A DNA stretch of 64,000 nucleotides from Sphingobacterium sp. CZ-UAM (GCF_002000245.1 NZ_MTCM01000003.1:1-64000); one strand, 5' to 3'; shown: positions 48,779 through 59,078, counted from the first letter of the stretch. Notes: generated by a model not told the origin, from the letters alone. Program-made: numbers and translations.

Positions 48779-51700
48779 TTAGAAATTAGCCTGTAAACCA
48801 AACATTATTGTTCGTGCCAGCGGGTACCGACCATGATCTGTACCTGCCGTCATTACCCCAGTTTGACCGACACCATTATCATTGTTGCTCGGGCCCAAAT
48901 CAGGACTATATCCTTTGTATTTCGTTACGGTAAACAGATTATCTGCTGCTAGATAAATACGCGCATTTCTTAAAGTCACCTTGTCTAACCAAGCATTTGG
49001 CAGCGTATACCCCAGTTCTATCGTTTTCAAACGGAAGAAAGCTCCACTTTCCAACCAACGGTCGCTTACCCTACGAACGTTGCCATTGGGATCCTCACGC
49101 GTATACCGTGGAATATCGGTATTCGTATTCGTTGGGCTCCACGAATTCAAAAGACTGGTCGAGTAGTTATGCACCTCACTTGTGCTCTCTATCCTTGCAC
49201 GTGTATAATTATAGATCTTATTACCATACATGCCATCAAAGAAGAAAGCAAAATCAACACCTTTATAATCCAGACCACCTCGAATACCATAAGCTAACGA
49301 AGGATAAGGACTACCCATGTATTGACGATCATTGTTGTCGATCTTTCCATCGCCATTGTAGTCGATAAACTTAATATCTCCAGCTTTGGCGGTAGGTTGG
49401 ATCACTGTGCCGTTCTCCGATTTATAGGCCTGTACCTCAGCATCTGACTGGAACAATCCATCGGTTTGGATCAACCAGAAGCCTCCAATTGGGTAGCCGA
49501 CTTTAGCCCAGCTGATTACTCCTTCGCCTTGTGGATTATAACCTTCAAATTCTTGTTTATTTCCAACCGTAATAGCTTTCATTTTATTTTTAACGGCAGA
49601 AGCATTGATTCCGATATTATAATTTACTTCCCCGATTGCGTCACGGTAGCTCGCGAGAAACTCAAATCCTTTGTTACTGATCGTACCAGCATTCATCACC
49701 GGTGATCCTGATTTTCCAGCAGAAGGAGGTTGGTTAATTGATAAAAGGATATTTTTCGTATTTCGGACATAATAATCTGCACTGATTCTTAGCTTGCTTT
49801 GCAGAAAAGCCAGATCAATACCGACATTGCTCGTCTCGGTTTCTTCCCAAGTTAGATTAGATGGCGAAACCCAGCTTGTCCCAGGGATTGCTCCTTGCCA
49901 CCATACCCCACCTTGGATATAGTTGATTCCATATCGTGTAACATTTTGCGTTGTGTAGTTAGCAATCTCCTGATTACCCAGGCGGCCATAAGTTGCACGA
50001 ATCTTAAATTCATTGACTGTATTTTTTGCCTTTTCAAAGAAACCTTCATTCATTACGTTCCATCCTAACGCTACCGATGGAAAAACGCCATATTGGTGTC
50101 CATTATCAAACTTAGAAGATCCATCTCGACGGACTGTTGCCGTAAATAGATAACGATTATCATAAGTATACATCACACGCCCAAATTGCGATATCATGGA
50201 TGCTTCCTGCAAACTTCCTGAAGTCGATTGCTCTGCCGGCGATGCCGCATCAATTGCATCTGTTCCAGTTGGAATATCAAGTCTCTTGGCGCCAAACCCT
50301 CTGTTCGAATTTTCCTGCGCTGAATATCCAGCCAAAACAGATAGTGTATGCTTGTCAAATGTACGATCATAGTGCAAAGTATTTTCAATCAACCACTGGT
50401 TATTGAAGAAAGCACTCTCATTCAATGATGACTGTAAGACAGCAGTACCATCGGGACGTCTGTCAGCTTTATTATAATTCCTTCCAGTGGTCCGATTAAT
50501 ACCAACGTTTAATCGGTATTTCAACCCTTTAACAAAAAGATCTGCTTCTGCATATCCATTGAGCATTATATCCGTCTGATAGACATGATTCGTATACAGA
50601 TTTAAATTACCGACAGGATTATCCAGATTTTTCATCCAAGGAGCATATGTGGAATATCCCCCAACTACATTCGCATCATAAACCGGTAACAATGGATTTT
50701 GACGCAAAATATCTGTAATCACTAAGTTGGCATATTGGCGGTCACCCGATTTAACTAAAAAGGTATTTCCAACACGAAGATGATCATTGAAAAAGTTAAA
50801 TGTATTTTTGCTGCGTACATTGAAAGATTCATAACCCGTTGTTTTCAGAATACCTTTTTGATTCAAATATCCTCCCGAAACACTATAAGTAGATCGCTCT
50901 CCCCCACCGGCAATGTCCAAATTGACCTTATTCACTGGTGCAGTCTGAAAAACCTCATCCTGCCAATCGGTATTTGCGTTAAAGTCTTTCGCCTGCGCAG
51001 GCAGATAGCCTTTTTCATCCACAAATTTTTTCCATTGTGGCCCATCCATTAAGCTCATTTTTTTTGGAAGACTCTGCACGCCTGTATACGCATTTAAACC
51101 CAAGGTTGCTGCTGTCCCCCTCTTGCCACCTTTTGTCGTAATAATAACAACACCATTGGCCGCCCGAGATCCATATATCGCAGCAGCTGAAGCATCTTTC
51201 AAAACTTCCAGCGAAGCAATATCGTTGGGATCTACCGTATTAATATCACCAAATACGCCATCAATGACATACAATGGGTTAGTGCTTCCCATGGAACCGA
51301 TACCCCGTATATTAATGTTCATTCCGGCGCCCGGAGAGCCACCCGCATTTGAAACACTTACCCCAGCCACACGGCCTTGCAAGGCACCTGCTGTACTCTT
51401 CGCTAAATTAGACTGTAGATCTTTACCTGTAACAGAAGCGACAGCGCCTGTCAAATCACTTTTTTTCACTGTACCATATCCGATAACAACAACTTCATCC
51501 AAGTCGGTTCCTGATTGAAGTACAATACTATAAGTCGATGCATCATTGACAAGGATCTCCTGTTCCTTCATCCCTACATAGGTAATTTTTAAGGTTTTTC
51601 CTTTCTCAACATCAAGCGTAAACGAACCATCCGCATCGGTTTTTGTTCCCCCGGTACCGCCTTTGATGTTTACGGTGGCTCCTGCCACTGGCTTATTATC

Positions 51701-51796
51701 TGCATCAAGAACTTTTCCCCTTACTTTTTGGGATTGTTGCGCCCAAGCAAATGTGCCATAAGCCGAAAGTAAAAGCAGTAAAGCTGTTTTTCTCAT
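48779..51796 (-). CDS. SusC/RagA-family TonB-dependent transporter
   Basis: 1005-residue outer-membrane transporter. Signal peptide 1-19 (FAWAQ), carboxypeptidase-regulatory-like domain (VRGKVLDADNKPVAGATVNIKG, about 23-95), TonB box and SusC signature DEVVVIGYGTVKKSDLTGAVASV (about 99-121), plug with SPGAGMNINIRGIGSMGSTNPLYVIDGV and SLEVLKDASAAAIYGSRAANGVVIITTK, then a barrel ending in FGLQANF. Complete. It works with the SusD downstream. Its promoter must lie in 51797-52283; no consensus motif is visible. Confidence 0.95.
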   Translation of the reverse strand: MRKTALLLLLSAYGTFAWAQQSQKVRGKVLDADNKPVAGATVNIKGGTGGTKTDADGSFTLDVEKGKTLKITYVGMKEQEILVNDASTYSIVLQSGTDLDEVVVIGYGTVKKSDLTGAVASVTGKDLQSNLAKSTAGALQGRVAGVSVSNAGGSPGAGMNINIRGIGSMGSTNPLYVIDGVFGDINTVDPNDIASLEVLKDASAAAIYGSRAANGVVIITTKGGKRGTAATLGLNAYTGVQSLPKKMSLMDGPQWKKFVDEKGYLPAQAKDFNANTDWQDEVFQTAPVNKVNLDIAGGGERSTYSVSGGYLNQKGILKTTGYESFNVRSKNTFNFFNDHLRVGNTFLVKSGDRQYANLVITDILRQNPLLPVYDANVVGGYSTYAPWMKNLDNPVGNLNLYTNHVYQTDIMLNGYAEADLFVKGLKYRLNVGINRTTGRNYNKADRRPDGTAVLQSSLNESAFFNNQWLIENTLHYDRTFDKHTLSVLAGYSAQENSNRGFGAKRLDIPTGTDAIDAASPAEQSTSGSLQEASMISQFGRVMYTYDNRYLFTATVRRDGSSKFDNGHQYGVFPSVALGWNVMNEGFFEKAKNTVNEFKIRATYGRLGNQEIANYTTQNVTRYGINYIQGGVWWQGAIPGTSWVSPSNLTWEETETSNVGIDLAFLQSKLRISADYYVRNTKNILLSINQPPSAGKSGSPVMNAGTISNKGFEFLASYRDAIGEVNYNIGINASAVKNKMKAITVGNKQEFEGYNPQGEGVISWAKVGYPIGGFWLIQTDGLFQSDAEVQAYKSENGTVIQPTAKAGDIKFIDYNGDGKIDNNDRQYMGSPYPSLAYGIRGGLDYKGVDFAFFFDGMYGNKIYNYTRARIESTSEVHNYSTSLLNSWSPTNTNTDIPRYTREDPNGNVRRVSDRWLESGAFFRLKTIELGYTLPNAWLDKVTLRNARIYLAADNLFTVTKYKGYSPDLGPSNNDNGVGQTGVMTAGTDHGRYPLARTIMFGLQANF

Positions 51797-52283
51797 ATTT
51801 TGTGTATTTAAGGTTTACAATAAATAGATAGATTGTATATAATATGTCTATACTTAATTGGGTATACTATTATTGGTCTATAGGACGAAATTAGAGAAAA
51901 GGAAAAGCCAAGAATAGCAAGATCAGGTCATTTGTATTGCACTTTTACTTCATATTTCGGCTAAATAAGCTTCAACAGAACAAACGCAAACGATTGCGCG
52001 ATCTAAAAAACAAAAGATAATAATGAAAATATGCGACGATCTTGAGATAATAACAACAAATTGAAAAACAATACTTTACAAAAACAGCAACAGCAATTCA
52101 TTGAACTCTGCATTCATATTTATTGAATTATTCCACAGTTTCAAGCAATTCCATGCACTCTTTTGTCAGACCGCAACATCCCCATCCATCAAATGGGTCA
52201 ATAGCTGTTTGGCCAATACTATCTTACTTATGTGTAAAGGAATATACAATGGCGGAGCATTGGGGTAGGGTGCAATTGGATCA
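51797..52283. other. 487-base spacer between susC and its AraC-type regulator gene
   Basis: Should hold the susC promoter and regulator sites. I see no exact TAnnTTTG on the minus strand and no long inverted repeat; a TATTTATTG-like word lies about 30 bases upstream of susC. No gene. Confidence 0.5.
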
Positions 52284-53153
52284 CTAAATAATCATCTGCT
52301 GCTTCCGCAGACTATTTCTGTATTCAATTGGTGTTATCCCTTTTTTCTTCTTGAATACACGATAGAAATAGGAAACACTATTAAAACCACATTGTTCAAC
52401 GATATCAGCGATTGGGGTCTCCTCCTTTAGCAGCCTGACAGCCATATTGATCCGAAAATCAAGCAAGTAATCCGTAAAGTTCAATGTTGTCGTTGATTTT
52501 AAAAAGCGGGAGAAAGTCGATTTGCTCATGTTCATCATCGCGGCCACCATAGGTAGACTTAATTCTTTGTTGATATTCGCAACGACATATTCCTGTAAAC
52601 GCCCCATCAGCAGCTCGCTATTGCTCAAGATCGAATTTGTCGCTGTAGAAAGTACACGGATATCCTCCCCTTTTGACAATTCATAAAGCAGGACGAGGAG
52701 CTTCATAACCGAATAAAACCCATCGCGTTCCAAGGTCAATATGCGAAGCAAGGGGAGCACACGGTCTACCGTATCTTTTCCGAATACAACGCCCCGCGAT
52801 GCCTTTGACAAAAGCTGTTGTATGCTGGCAAATTGTTTTTTGTCCAGATATTGGTCAATAAGGGATGGATGAAACTGTATCGTGATTTCATGGATATCAT
52901 TGGACAGGCATTCACCATCTTTCCAGGCATGCTCCAGCTCGGGGCTTGCTATGAGTACCAGATCCTGCTCACCGATCGTCTCTACAGAATTACCAATAAT
53001 ACGCTGTGCTCCAGATGCGCCTTCGACATAATTGAGCTCATATTCAGGATGGATATGTACGGGAAAAGTGAAAGAAGACTTCCGTCTGTCAAAGACCACA
53101 AAGCAATCATCAGAGGACAACGGTGACTTTTCGCGAAATATATCAGGTCTCAT
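52284..53153 (-). CDS. AraC-family transcriptional regulator
   Basis: The 289-residue protein has an N-terminal cupin-like sensor domain (VHIHPEYELNYVEGASGAQRIIGNSVE, about 32-60) and a C-terminal double helix-turn-helix (LSLPMVAAMMNMSKSTFSRFLKS and ADIVEQCGFNSVSYFYRVFKKKKGITPIEYR). It lies directly upstream of susC in the same direction and has its own promoter, so it is the likely activator of the locus in response to a soluble sugar. Confidence 0.92.
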   Translation of the reverse strand: MRPDIFREKSPLSSDDCFVVFDRRKSSFTFPVHIHPEYELNYVEGASGAQRIIGNSVETIGEQDLVLIASPELEHAWKDGECLSNDIHEITIQFHPSLIDQYLDKKQFASIQQLLSKASRGVVFGKDTVDRVLPLLRILTLERDGFYSVMKLLVLLYELSKGEDIRVLSTATNSILSNSELLMGRLQEYVVANINKELSLPMVAAMMNMSKSTFSRFLKSTTTLNFTDYLLDFRINMAVRLLKEETPIADIVEQCGFNSVSYFYRVFKKKKGITPIEYRNSLRKQQMII

Positions 53154-53185
53154 AATCAGATTTTTTCTCCCTTTGGTAAATTACC

Positions 53186-53216
53186 CAAACTTAACTAAAA
53201 TTATACGCATAATCAA
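53186..53216 (-). promoter_or_regulatory. promoter of the AraC-type regulator gene
   Basis: On the minus strand TTG, 20 bases, TAAGTTTG (exact TAnnTTTG). The ATG at 53153 lies about 27 bases past the predicted start of transcription. Confidence 0.6.
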
Positions 53217-53576
53217 TCCCCCTTCTTGTCGATACACATTTCCACACAATAACAATAGTCTAATTTACACTGCTGTCCCTGCTCCCCATGTTGATCATCT
53301 TCCTCCCCCAATTATAAATGCGTTACACCCCAGTTAAAAAAGCCAAGAAGTATCGACAGGACTCTATTTTGCCAATAGCGATCAGTCAAAAAAATAGGCT
53401 GCTTTTAGGCAGCCCATTTTTTTTCGGAAAGTGTCCATTTATCGGGATTCTTATTTTGTATTAAGGTGCCCATGAACTCACAGTATCTTGCTTAATAAGC
53501 AGAAGAACTTTAAAGCAATCGCCCCTGACAGTTGTCGTTTGCGAAAGCACCCAAGCCTAATATTTAAATACGATAA
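53217..53576. other. spacer upstream of the AraC-type regulator
   Basis: Apart from the terminator at 53387-53425 I see nothing in it. Confidence 0.5.
53387..53425 (-). terminator. two-way intrinsic terminator after the S9 peptidase gene
   Basis: GGCTGC pairs with GCAGCC around TTTTAG, flanked by A7 and T8 so that it works on either strand; it lies 150 bases past the stop of the minus-strand peptidase gene. Confidence 0.8.
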
Positions 53577-55979
53577 TTAGTTCTTCAAGTATTTTTCCAG
53601 GAATTGATCCTGCTCCCATAGCAGGTGAAAGATATTTTCCTTGGCAACATAACCATGGGCTTCACGTGGTAAAATGACCATACGCACGGGTGCTCCTAAG
53701 TTCTTTAAAGCTTGAAAATAACGTTCTGTCTGTAAGGTAAAAGTTCCGGGATTATTGTCTGCCCCGCCGTGTACAAGCAACAATGGTGTCTTCATCCGAT
53801 CTGCACTGACAAATGGAGACATGGTCATATACAGTTTTGGATCATCCCAAAAATTCCGTTGTTCACTTTGAAAGCCAAATGGCGTCAAGGTACGGTTGTA
53901 AGCTCCTGAACGCGCGATTCCGGCAGCAAAAAGCTTTGAGTTGGAAAGCAGATGCGCAGTCATAAAAGCGCCATAGGAATGTCCACCTACAGCAACCTTT
54001 TTACGGTCAATATAGCCTAGTTTATCCACAGCATTGATTGCTGCTTCGGCATTGGCTACCAACTGTTCAATAAAGTTGTCATTCGGTTCCTTCTTTCCTT
54101 CACCTACGATCGGGAAGGCAGCATTATCCAGTACCGCATATCCTTTTGATACCCAATAAATAAATGAACCATAACTCGGGAAGGTAAATTCCTTAGGATT
54201 CGCCGTACTTTGGCCAGCAGTATTTTTGTCTTTATATTCCCTCGGATAAGCCCACATCAACAAGGGCAATTTTTCTTTTTTTGTCATATCATAGCCTGCT
54301 GGCAGATATAGCGTGCCCGAAAGTTCGACTCCATCCTTACGTTTATAATTTAGGATTTCTTTATGAACTTTCTCAAGTGATTTAAACGGATTCTCTAATG
54401 CAGTCAAGGCAAACTGTTTACCCGATTTCATATTTTTCAGGTAATAATTCGGATACACCGACGCCGATTGAAGTGAGACCAACAATTCGCCCGTCTTGGG
54501 GTTTATAATCTCACTGATCCGTTCCTGCAGTTCAGATGCAGCTGCGGTATACAGCCGTTTTTTCCTTAGTGTTTGCAGGTCTAATTCTTCGACAAAAGGG
54601 AATTCGCCTTCTTTGGTAAAGCCCTTGCCTACAAATAGCACTTTGTCTTTATCGATATACATGCTGTAGTTTCCGAGTGCATTTTTGTGTTGATACACTG
54701 TACCCGGATCGTTATAGATATCCTGGCTGTTCCGATCATGCAACAACTTAGACTCGCCTGTAGAAGGATTGACAACAAAAGTCTTGGCATTGCGCGTATC
54801 GTACCATTGCGAATAGACCAGCGCGTATTTGTCGTTACCCCATACTACCCCAGCATACCGATCCTTCGTTTTGAAGATCAATTTTCCATTTCCCGTATAA
54901 GGGTAATCCAATGTATAGAGCGCATCACGAAATTCCGCTGGTTTGTTGGCATCACCTCCATCCAGGGCTTCAACGTAAGCTAAAGTGGCCGGCTGATCGT
55001 CGCGCCATTGTAAGGATCTTCTGCCGGGACGTGTGGAAGAAAAACCTTTGGGCATAACCTCTGTCAAAGGCACCTCATTAACCAGGGCAACCTCCTTACC
55101 AGCTAGATCATAGATCCGCGTCTGTTGGGGAAAACGTGAAGCGGGTACCACATACGAATAAGGTTTTGCAATTGTTGTTATCATTACGTAGGTCCCATTT
55201 GGAGAAAAAGATACCCCTGTATAGATCCCCTTATCTTTGAAATTGGAAATTGTACCTTCCAGATCCACAAACTGTAGATTGGACTGCACTAATGTTTCAA
55301 AATTCTGTTCGTCCTGTGGATTTTTCAATAGATCCTGATAGGTTCTTAACTGGGATACTTTTCCATCACTTGTTGATACCACTGGCCCTGTAGGCAGGTC
55401 TCTTGACGGATCCAATAAGGCTTTTTTCTCTTTTGGCAATGCCATGATCAGTAAACGCTTTGAATTACCCAACCATTGAAAAGGGACATCCAACGTCGCA
55501 TTTAAATTGTAAGTGGTTAACTGCTTTACTGTCTTTGTTGCCAAATCCAGCACAAACAAAGCCGTTCCCATATCGTTTGTATTGGTAAATGCCAGCAGGC
55601 TATTGTCGGGGGAGAACGCAAAATTGGACAAAGCAGGCTTTTGAGGCATTCCTACGAAGTCTTTATCTTCGGTCTGCTGTCCGATTTTTTTCAAACCGAT
55701 CTTGTTGTAAAAGACGGTCGAACTTTCCATATTGGTCCTTGGATTGATCCTTAATCCTGCCAATTTCATTTCTTCTTGCCCCAGTTCCTCCAAGTTCTTA
55801 TAAGTCGAACGATAGGTGAATAACATCCACTTGTTATCGCTGGAAATCTTAATTTGGGGCGGCCGGACAAAATCAGCCAGGGCCAAAATTTCGGAACTCG
55901 GTTTTTGGAACGTGATATTCTCCTGTGCCTGCGTCTTCAACGACAATAACAACAGGAGAGCATAGCATAGCTTCTTCAT
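53577..55979 (-). CDS. S9-family prolyl oligopeptidase-like serine peptidase
   Basis: About 800 residues, secreted (signal about 1-18, LKTQAQ). A beta-propeller part with FSPDNSLLAFTN and FSPNGTYVMITT repeats is followed by an alpha/beta hydrolase domain with nucleophile GGHSYGAF (Ser near 668), HGGADNNPGTF (Asp) and PREAHGYV (His). The overall look is nearest the S9D glutamyl endopeptidase group. ATG 55979 starts a normal signal; a TTG five codons earlier is open. Monocistronic, divergent from nrd. Confidence 0.9.
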   Translation of the reverse strand: MKKLCYALLLLLSLKTQAQENITFQKPSSEILALADFVRPPQIKISSDNKWMLFTYRSTYKNLEELGQEEMKLAGLRINPRTNMESSTVFYNKIGLKKIGQQTEDKDFVGMPQKPALSNFAFSPDNSLLAFTNTNDMGTALFVLDLATKTVKQLTTYNLNATLDVPFQWLGNSKRLLIMALPKEKKALLDPSRDLPTGPVVSTSDGKVSQLRTYQDLLKNPQDEQNFETLVQSNLQFVDLEGTISNFKDKGIYTGVSFSPNGTYVMITTIAKPYSYVVPASRFPQQTRIYDLAGKEVALVNEVPLTEVMPKGFSSTRPGRRSLQWRDDQPATLAYVEALDGGDANKPAEFRDALYTLDYPYTGNGKLIFKTKDRYAGVVWGNDKYALVYSQWYDTRNAKTFVVNPSTGESKLLHDRNSQDIYNDPGTVYQHKNALGNYSMYIDKDKVLFVGKGFTKEGEFPFVEELDLQTLRKKRLYTAAASELQERISEIINPKTGELLVSLQSASVYPNYYLKNMKSGKQFALTALENPFKSLEKVHKEILNYKRKDGVELSGTLYLPAGYDMTKKEKLPLLMWAYPREYKDKNTAGQSTANPKEFTFPSYGSFIYWVSKGYAVLDNAAFPIVGEGKKEPNDNFIEQLVANAEAAINAVDKLGYIDRKKVAVGGHSYGAFMTAHLLSNSKLFAAGIARSGAYNRTLTPFGFQSEQRNFWDDPKLYMTMSPFVSADRMKTPLLLVHGGADNNPGTFTLQTERYFQALKNLGAPVRMVILPREAHGYVAKENIFHLLWEQDQFLEKYLKN

Positions 55980-56336
55980 AAATTTATTTTGCAAATTAGG
56001 GCATTAAAAGGTAATAAATTTATGAAAAAAAACCAAGTTTTGTAGCCGTTTTATGACAGTAAAATTAAACTTAGATTGTTTCGTAAAAAACAGGTAAAAT
56101 TTGTTTATTTAAAGTTATCCACATTCATACATTACTATATATGAACAACTTAAGAGTGTTAACTAGCAGTAAACGCATCCTATGACAAACTTTTGCCCAA
56201 AATGTGGAAAAGTCAAACTAGCGCTTCGCAAGAAAATATATGATATTTGTTAAGCTAATGAAAGAATTGGCAATTCAACGAAGTAACGACCTTTCTTTTT
56301 CTATGAAGATCGGATTAAAAAAATAAACATACACAC
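55980..56336. other. 357-base divergent spacer with DnaA boxes
   Basis: Lies between the peptidase and nrd genes. It holds TTATCCACA at 56115-56123 and TGTGGAAAA (reverse of TTTTCCACA) at 56203-56211 in a very A/T-rich context. No NrdR-box pair or TAnnTTTG motif is clear. Confidence 0.5.
56115..56123 (+). promoter_or_regulatory. DnaA box upstream of the nrd operon
   Basis: TTATCCACA is the perfect consensus DnaA box. A second, TTTTCCACA, lies 80 bases downstream in the opposite orientation (56203-56211). Confidence 0.5.
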
Positions 56337-56570
56337 ATGGCAAGAATTATCAAATTTGAGAAAAACGATTGTGCTCCTTGTGCACAAGTATCGGCTTATT
56401 TGGATCAAAAAGGTATCCAATATGAAACGGTTAATCCTTTTGATGAACCTGACTTGGCCGCAAAATTCAAAATCCGTACGGTACCAACAGTGATCGTATT
56501 GGAAGATGAAGAAATTCAACACCGTATCATTGGCTTTAAACCAGAAGAATTGGCTGCCATTGCACTTTAA
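56337..56570 (+). CDS. NrdH-like small thioredoxin/glutaredoxin
   Basis: The 77-residue protein has a redox motif CAPC (Cys12, Cys15), a TVPTVIVLED cis-Pro segment and no other domain. Heading a nrdI-nrdE-nrdF operon, it is the likely electron donor of class Ib reductase, as NrdH is elsewhere. The WSGFRP signature of classical NrdH is not present (IGFKPEELAA instead), so I give no symbol. Confidence 0.85.
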   Translation: MARIIKFEKNDCAPCAQVSAYLDQKGIQYETVNPFDEPDLAAKFKIRTVPTVIVLEDEEIQHRIIGFKPEELAAIAL

Positions 56571-56605
56571 TAAATCGAGGGTATCATTAAAACAGACACA
56601 ATAAC

Positions 56606-57013
56606 ATGATACACATTTATTACGATTCCAGAACGGGTAACGTACAGCGTTTTATGGATAAAGTCGCACAGATTACTGGCTGGCAGATCCATAAAATCAG
56701 CGCTGACCTTCAGGTAAATCAGCCTGGCCATTTGGTCACATTTACCACAAATTTTGGACAGGTGCCCGAAAACACAAAAGAATTCATGAAACGAGAAGCT
56801 AAAAATATTTATTCCGTCACCTCCAGTGGCAACCGCAACTGGGGACCAAATTTCGGTTTGGCTGCTGATCGTATTTCACAGGATTTCGACATTCCACTGG
56901 CGTTCAAATTTGAACTGTCCGGAACAATGGAAGACATAAACCAATTTATTGACATCTTAAAGAACTTTTGCGATGGTAGCAAACGAAGTAGCAAAAAACT
57001 GGATATTGCTTAA
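56606..57013 (+). CDS. nrdI: ribonucleotide reductase-associated flavodoxin NrdI
   Basis: The 135-residue flavodoxin-like protein has YYDSRTGNVQRFMDKV at the N-terminus for FMN phosphate binding and TSSGNRNWGPNFGLAADRIS. NrdI supplies the oxidant to assemble the Mn2-tyrosyl radical of NrdF. Its 3' end overlaps nrdE by 41 bases in another frame. Confidence 0.94.
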   Translation: MIHIYYDSRTGNVQRFMDKVAQITGWQIHKISADLQVNQPGHLVTFTTNFGQVPENTKEFMKREAKNIYSVTSSGNRNWGPNFGLAADRISQDFDIPLAFKFELSGTMEDINQFIDILKNFCDGSKRSSKKLDIA

Positions 57014-59078
57014 TAATGAAATCATGATTAAGCATGATGACGAGTTCAGCTTACATAAAGATAAAGAAGCTGTTCGCGCATATTTCCTGGAATATGTAAA
57101 TAAGAACACCGTGTTCTTTTATACATTGAAAGAAAAAATAGACTATTTGGTAGAGAACAACTATTATATTGATTTTTATCAATGGTTTACATTTGAAGAA
57201 ATGGAAGAGGTATTCAATTATGTGTATGCCAAAAAATTTCGTTTCGAATCCTTTATGGCGGCCTTTAAATTTTTCCAGAGCTATGCACTTCGCGATGATT
57301 CCGGTGAAAAATTCTTAGAGCGTTATGAAGACCGCGTTGTTGCGGTATCCCTATTCTTAGCACGCGAAGAAGGGGTAAAAAAAGCGATTGAATATGCGGA
57401 GATCATGATCAACCAAGAGTACCAACCTGCGACACCAACATTTTTGAATGCGGGTAAAAAACGTTCGGGGGAATTGGTATCCTGTTTCTTGGATGAAATT
57501 GGTGACAACCTGAACGGGATCGGTTATGCGGTTGATTCAGCGATGAAATTATCGTCTATCGGTGGCGGCGTTTCATTCAATATCTCCAAAATCCGCGCTC
57601 GTGGCGAGGCGATCAAAGGTGTTGAGGGCCGTGCAGGTGGTGTCCTTCCGATCATGAAAATCATGGAAGATACCTTCTCTTATGCGAACCAATTGGGACA
57701 ACGTCCCGGTGCAGGAGCAGTATACTTAAATATCTTCCACTCGGATATTGAAGAGTTCCTTGATTGTAAAAAAATCAATGTGGACGAAAAAGTACGTATC
57801 AAATCTCTTTCAATCGGTATCATCGTTCCGGACAAGTTCATGGAACTGGCAGAGAAAGATGAGCCTTGCTATTTGATCTACCCACATACGGTGATGCAAG
57901 AGTATGGACAGTTCTTGGATGAGATGGATATGGACAAGATGTACGATGAGTTGATCACCAATCCAAATGTCAAAAAGAAAAAAATCAACGCACGTCACCT
58001 GTTGGTTAAGATCGCACAGACACAAAAAGAATCAGGCTACCCTTATATCTTCTTCAAAGAAAACACCAACCGTGTACATGCTTTGAATGAAATTGGTCAG
58101 GTGAAATTCTCCAATCTATGTACTGAGATCATGCAGGTATCACAAGTATCCGATATCGAGATCTATGGCAAACAAGATACAATCCGTTACGGGATTTCCT
58201 GTAACCTTGGTTCGTTAAATATCGCTACGGTGATGGACAACAAACGCATCAAAGAAACGGTAAAAACAGCAATGCGTGCTTTAACTGTGGTCACTGACGT
58301 AACCAATATCGATATGGTACCATCGATTGCAAAAGCCAACCGCGAATTGCACTCTGTAGGACTTGGTGCAATGAACCTACATGGCTACCTTGCAAAAAGC
58401 TTTATCATGTACGAATCTAATGAGGCCTTGGATTTTGCCAATACCTTCTTCATGATGATGAATTACTATTCGTTGGAAGCATCTATGGAAATTGCCAAAG
58501 AACGTGGTAAAACATTTGTTGGATTTGAGAAATCAGCTTACGCAGATGGCACTTATTTCAATAGCTATGTCAACCGTGATTATCTTCCAAAAACAGCGAA
58601 AGTCCAAGAATTATTCGAAGGCATACATATTCCAACTGTTGAAGATTGGTTAGAATTAAAAGCAAAAATCAAAGAACATGGTATCTATCATGCCTACCGT
58701 TTGGCGATTGCTCCAAATCAATCGACTTCCTATATCATGAATGCAACAGCATCAGTAATGCCAATCGTGGATATTATTGAAGTGCGTGAATATGGTGATA
58801 GTACGACTTACTACCCAATGCCATATTTGACAAACGACAACTATTTCTATTTCAAATCGGCCTATGACATGGATCAGTTTAAAGTATTGAAATTGATTTC
58901 GGTTATTCAACGTCATATCGATCAAGGGGTATCTACAATCTTGCATACCAACTCGAAAGATTCCACAAGAGATTTGTCTAGATATTATATCTATGCACAT
59001 AAATTGGGATTAAAATCCCTTTATTACACACGGACAAGAAAATCGACCATCGACGAATGTGTCTCTTGTTCAGCCTAA
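56973..59078 (+). CDS. nrdE: class Ib ribonucleotide reductase, large subunit
   Basis: Reduces ribonucleoside diphosphates. The 701-residue protein begins MVANEVAKNWILLNNEIMIKHDDEF, which aligns with Bacillus NrdE starts and supports ATG 56973 despite the overlap with nrdI. There is no N-terminal ATP cone, as in class Ib. SGELVSCFLDE and FSNLCTEIMQ hold the active-site cysteines, NLGSLN lies between, and the C-terminal CVSCSA is the redox pair. Confidence 0.96.
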   Translation: MVANEVAKNWILLNNEIMIKHDDEFSLHKDKEAVRAYFLEYVNKNTVFFYTLKEKIDYLVENNYYIDFYQWFTFEEMEEVFNYVYAKKFRFESFMAAFKFFQSYALRDDSGEKFLERYEDRVVAVSLFLAREEGVKKAIEYAEIMINQEYQPATPTFLNAGKKRSGELVSCFLDEIGDNLNGIGYAVDSAMKLSSIGGGVSFNISKIRARGEAIKGVEGRAGGVLPIMKIMEDTFSYANQLGQRPGAGAVYLNIFHSDIEEFLDCKKINVDEKVRIKSLSIGIIVPDKFMELAEKDEPCYLIYPHTVMQEYGQFLDEMDMDKMYDELITNPNVKKKKINARHLLVKIAQTQKESGYPYIFFKENTNRVHALNEIGQVKFSNLCTEIMQVSQVSDIEIYGKQDTIRYGISCNLGSLNIATVMDNKRIKETVKTAMRALTVVTDVTNIDMVPSIAKANRELHSVGLGAMNLHGYLAKSFIMYESNEALDFANTFFMMMNYYSLEASMEIAKERGKTFVGFEKSAYADGTYFNSYVNRDYLPKTAKVQELFEGIHIPTVEDWLELKAKIKEHGIYHAYRLAIAPNQSTSYIMNATASVMPIVDIIEVREYGDSTTYYPMPYLTNDNYFYFKSAYDMDQFKVLKLISVIQRHIDQGVSTILHTNSKDSTRDLSRYYIYAHKLGLKSLYYTRTRKSTIDECVSCSA

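Noticed and set aside
55980..56336. Possible chromosomal replication origin because of DnaA boxes in an A/T-rich spacer
   Set aside because: Only two boxes, no dnaA, dnaN, gidA or similar neighbours, and no clear unwinding repeats.
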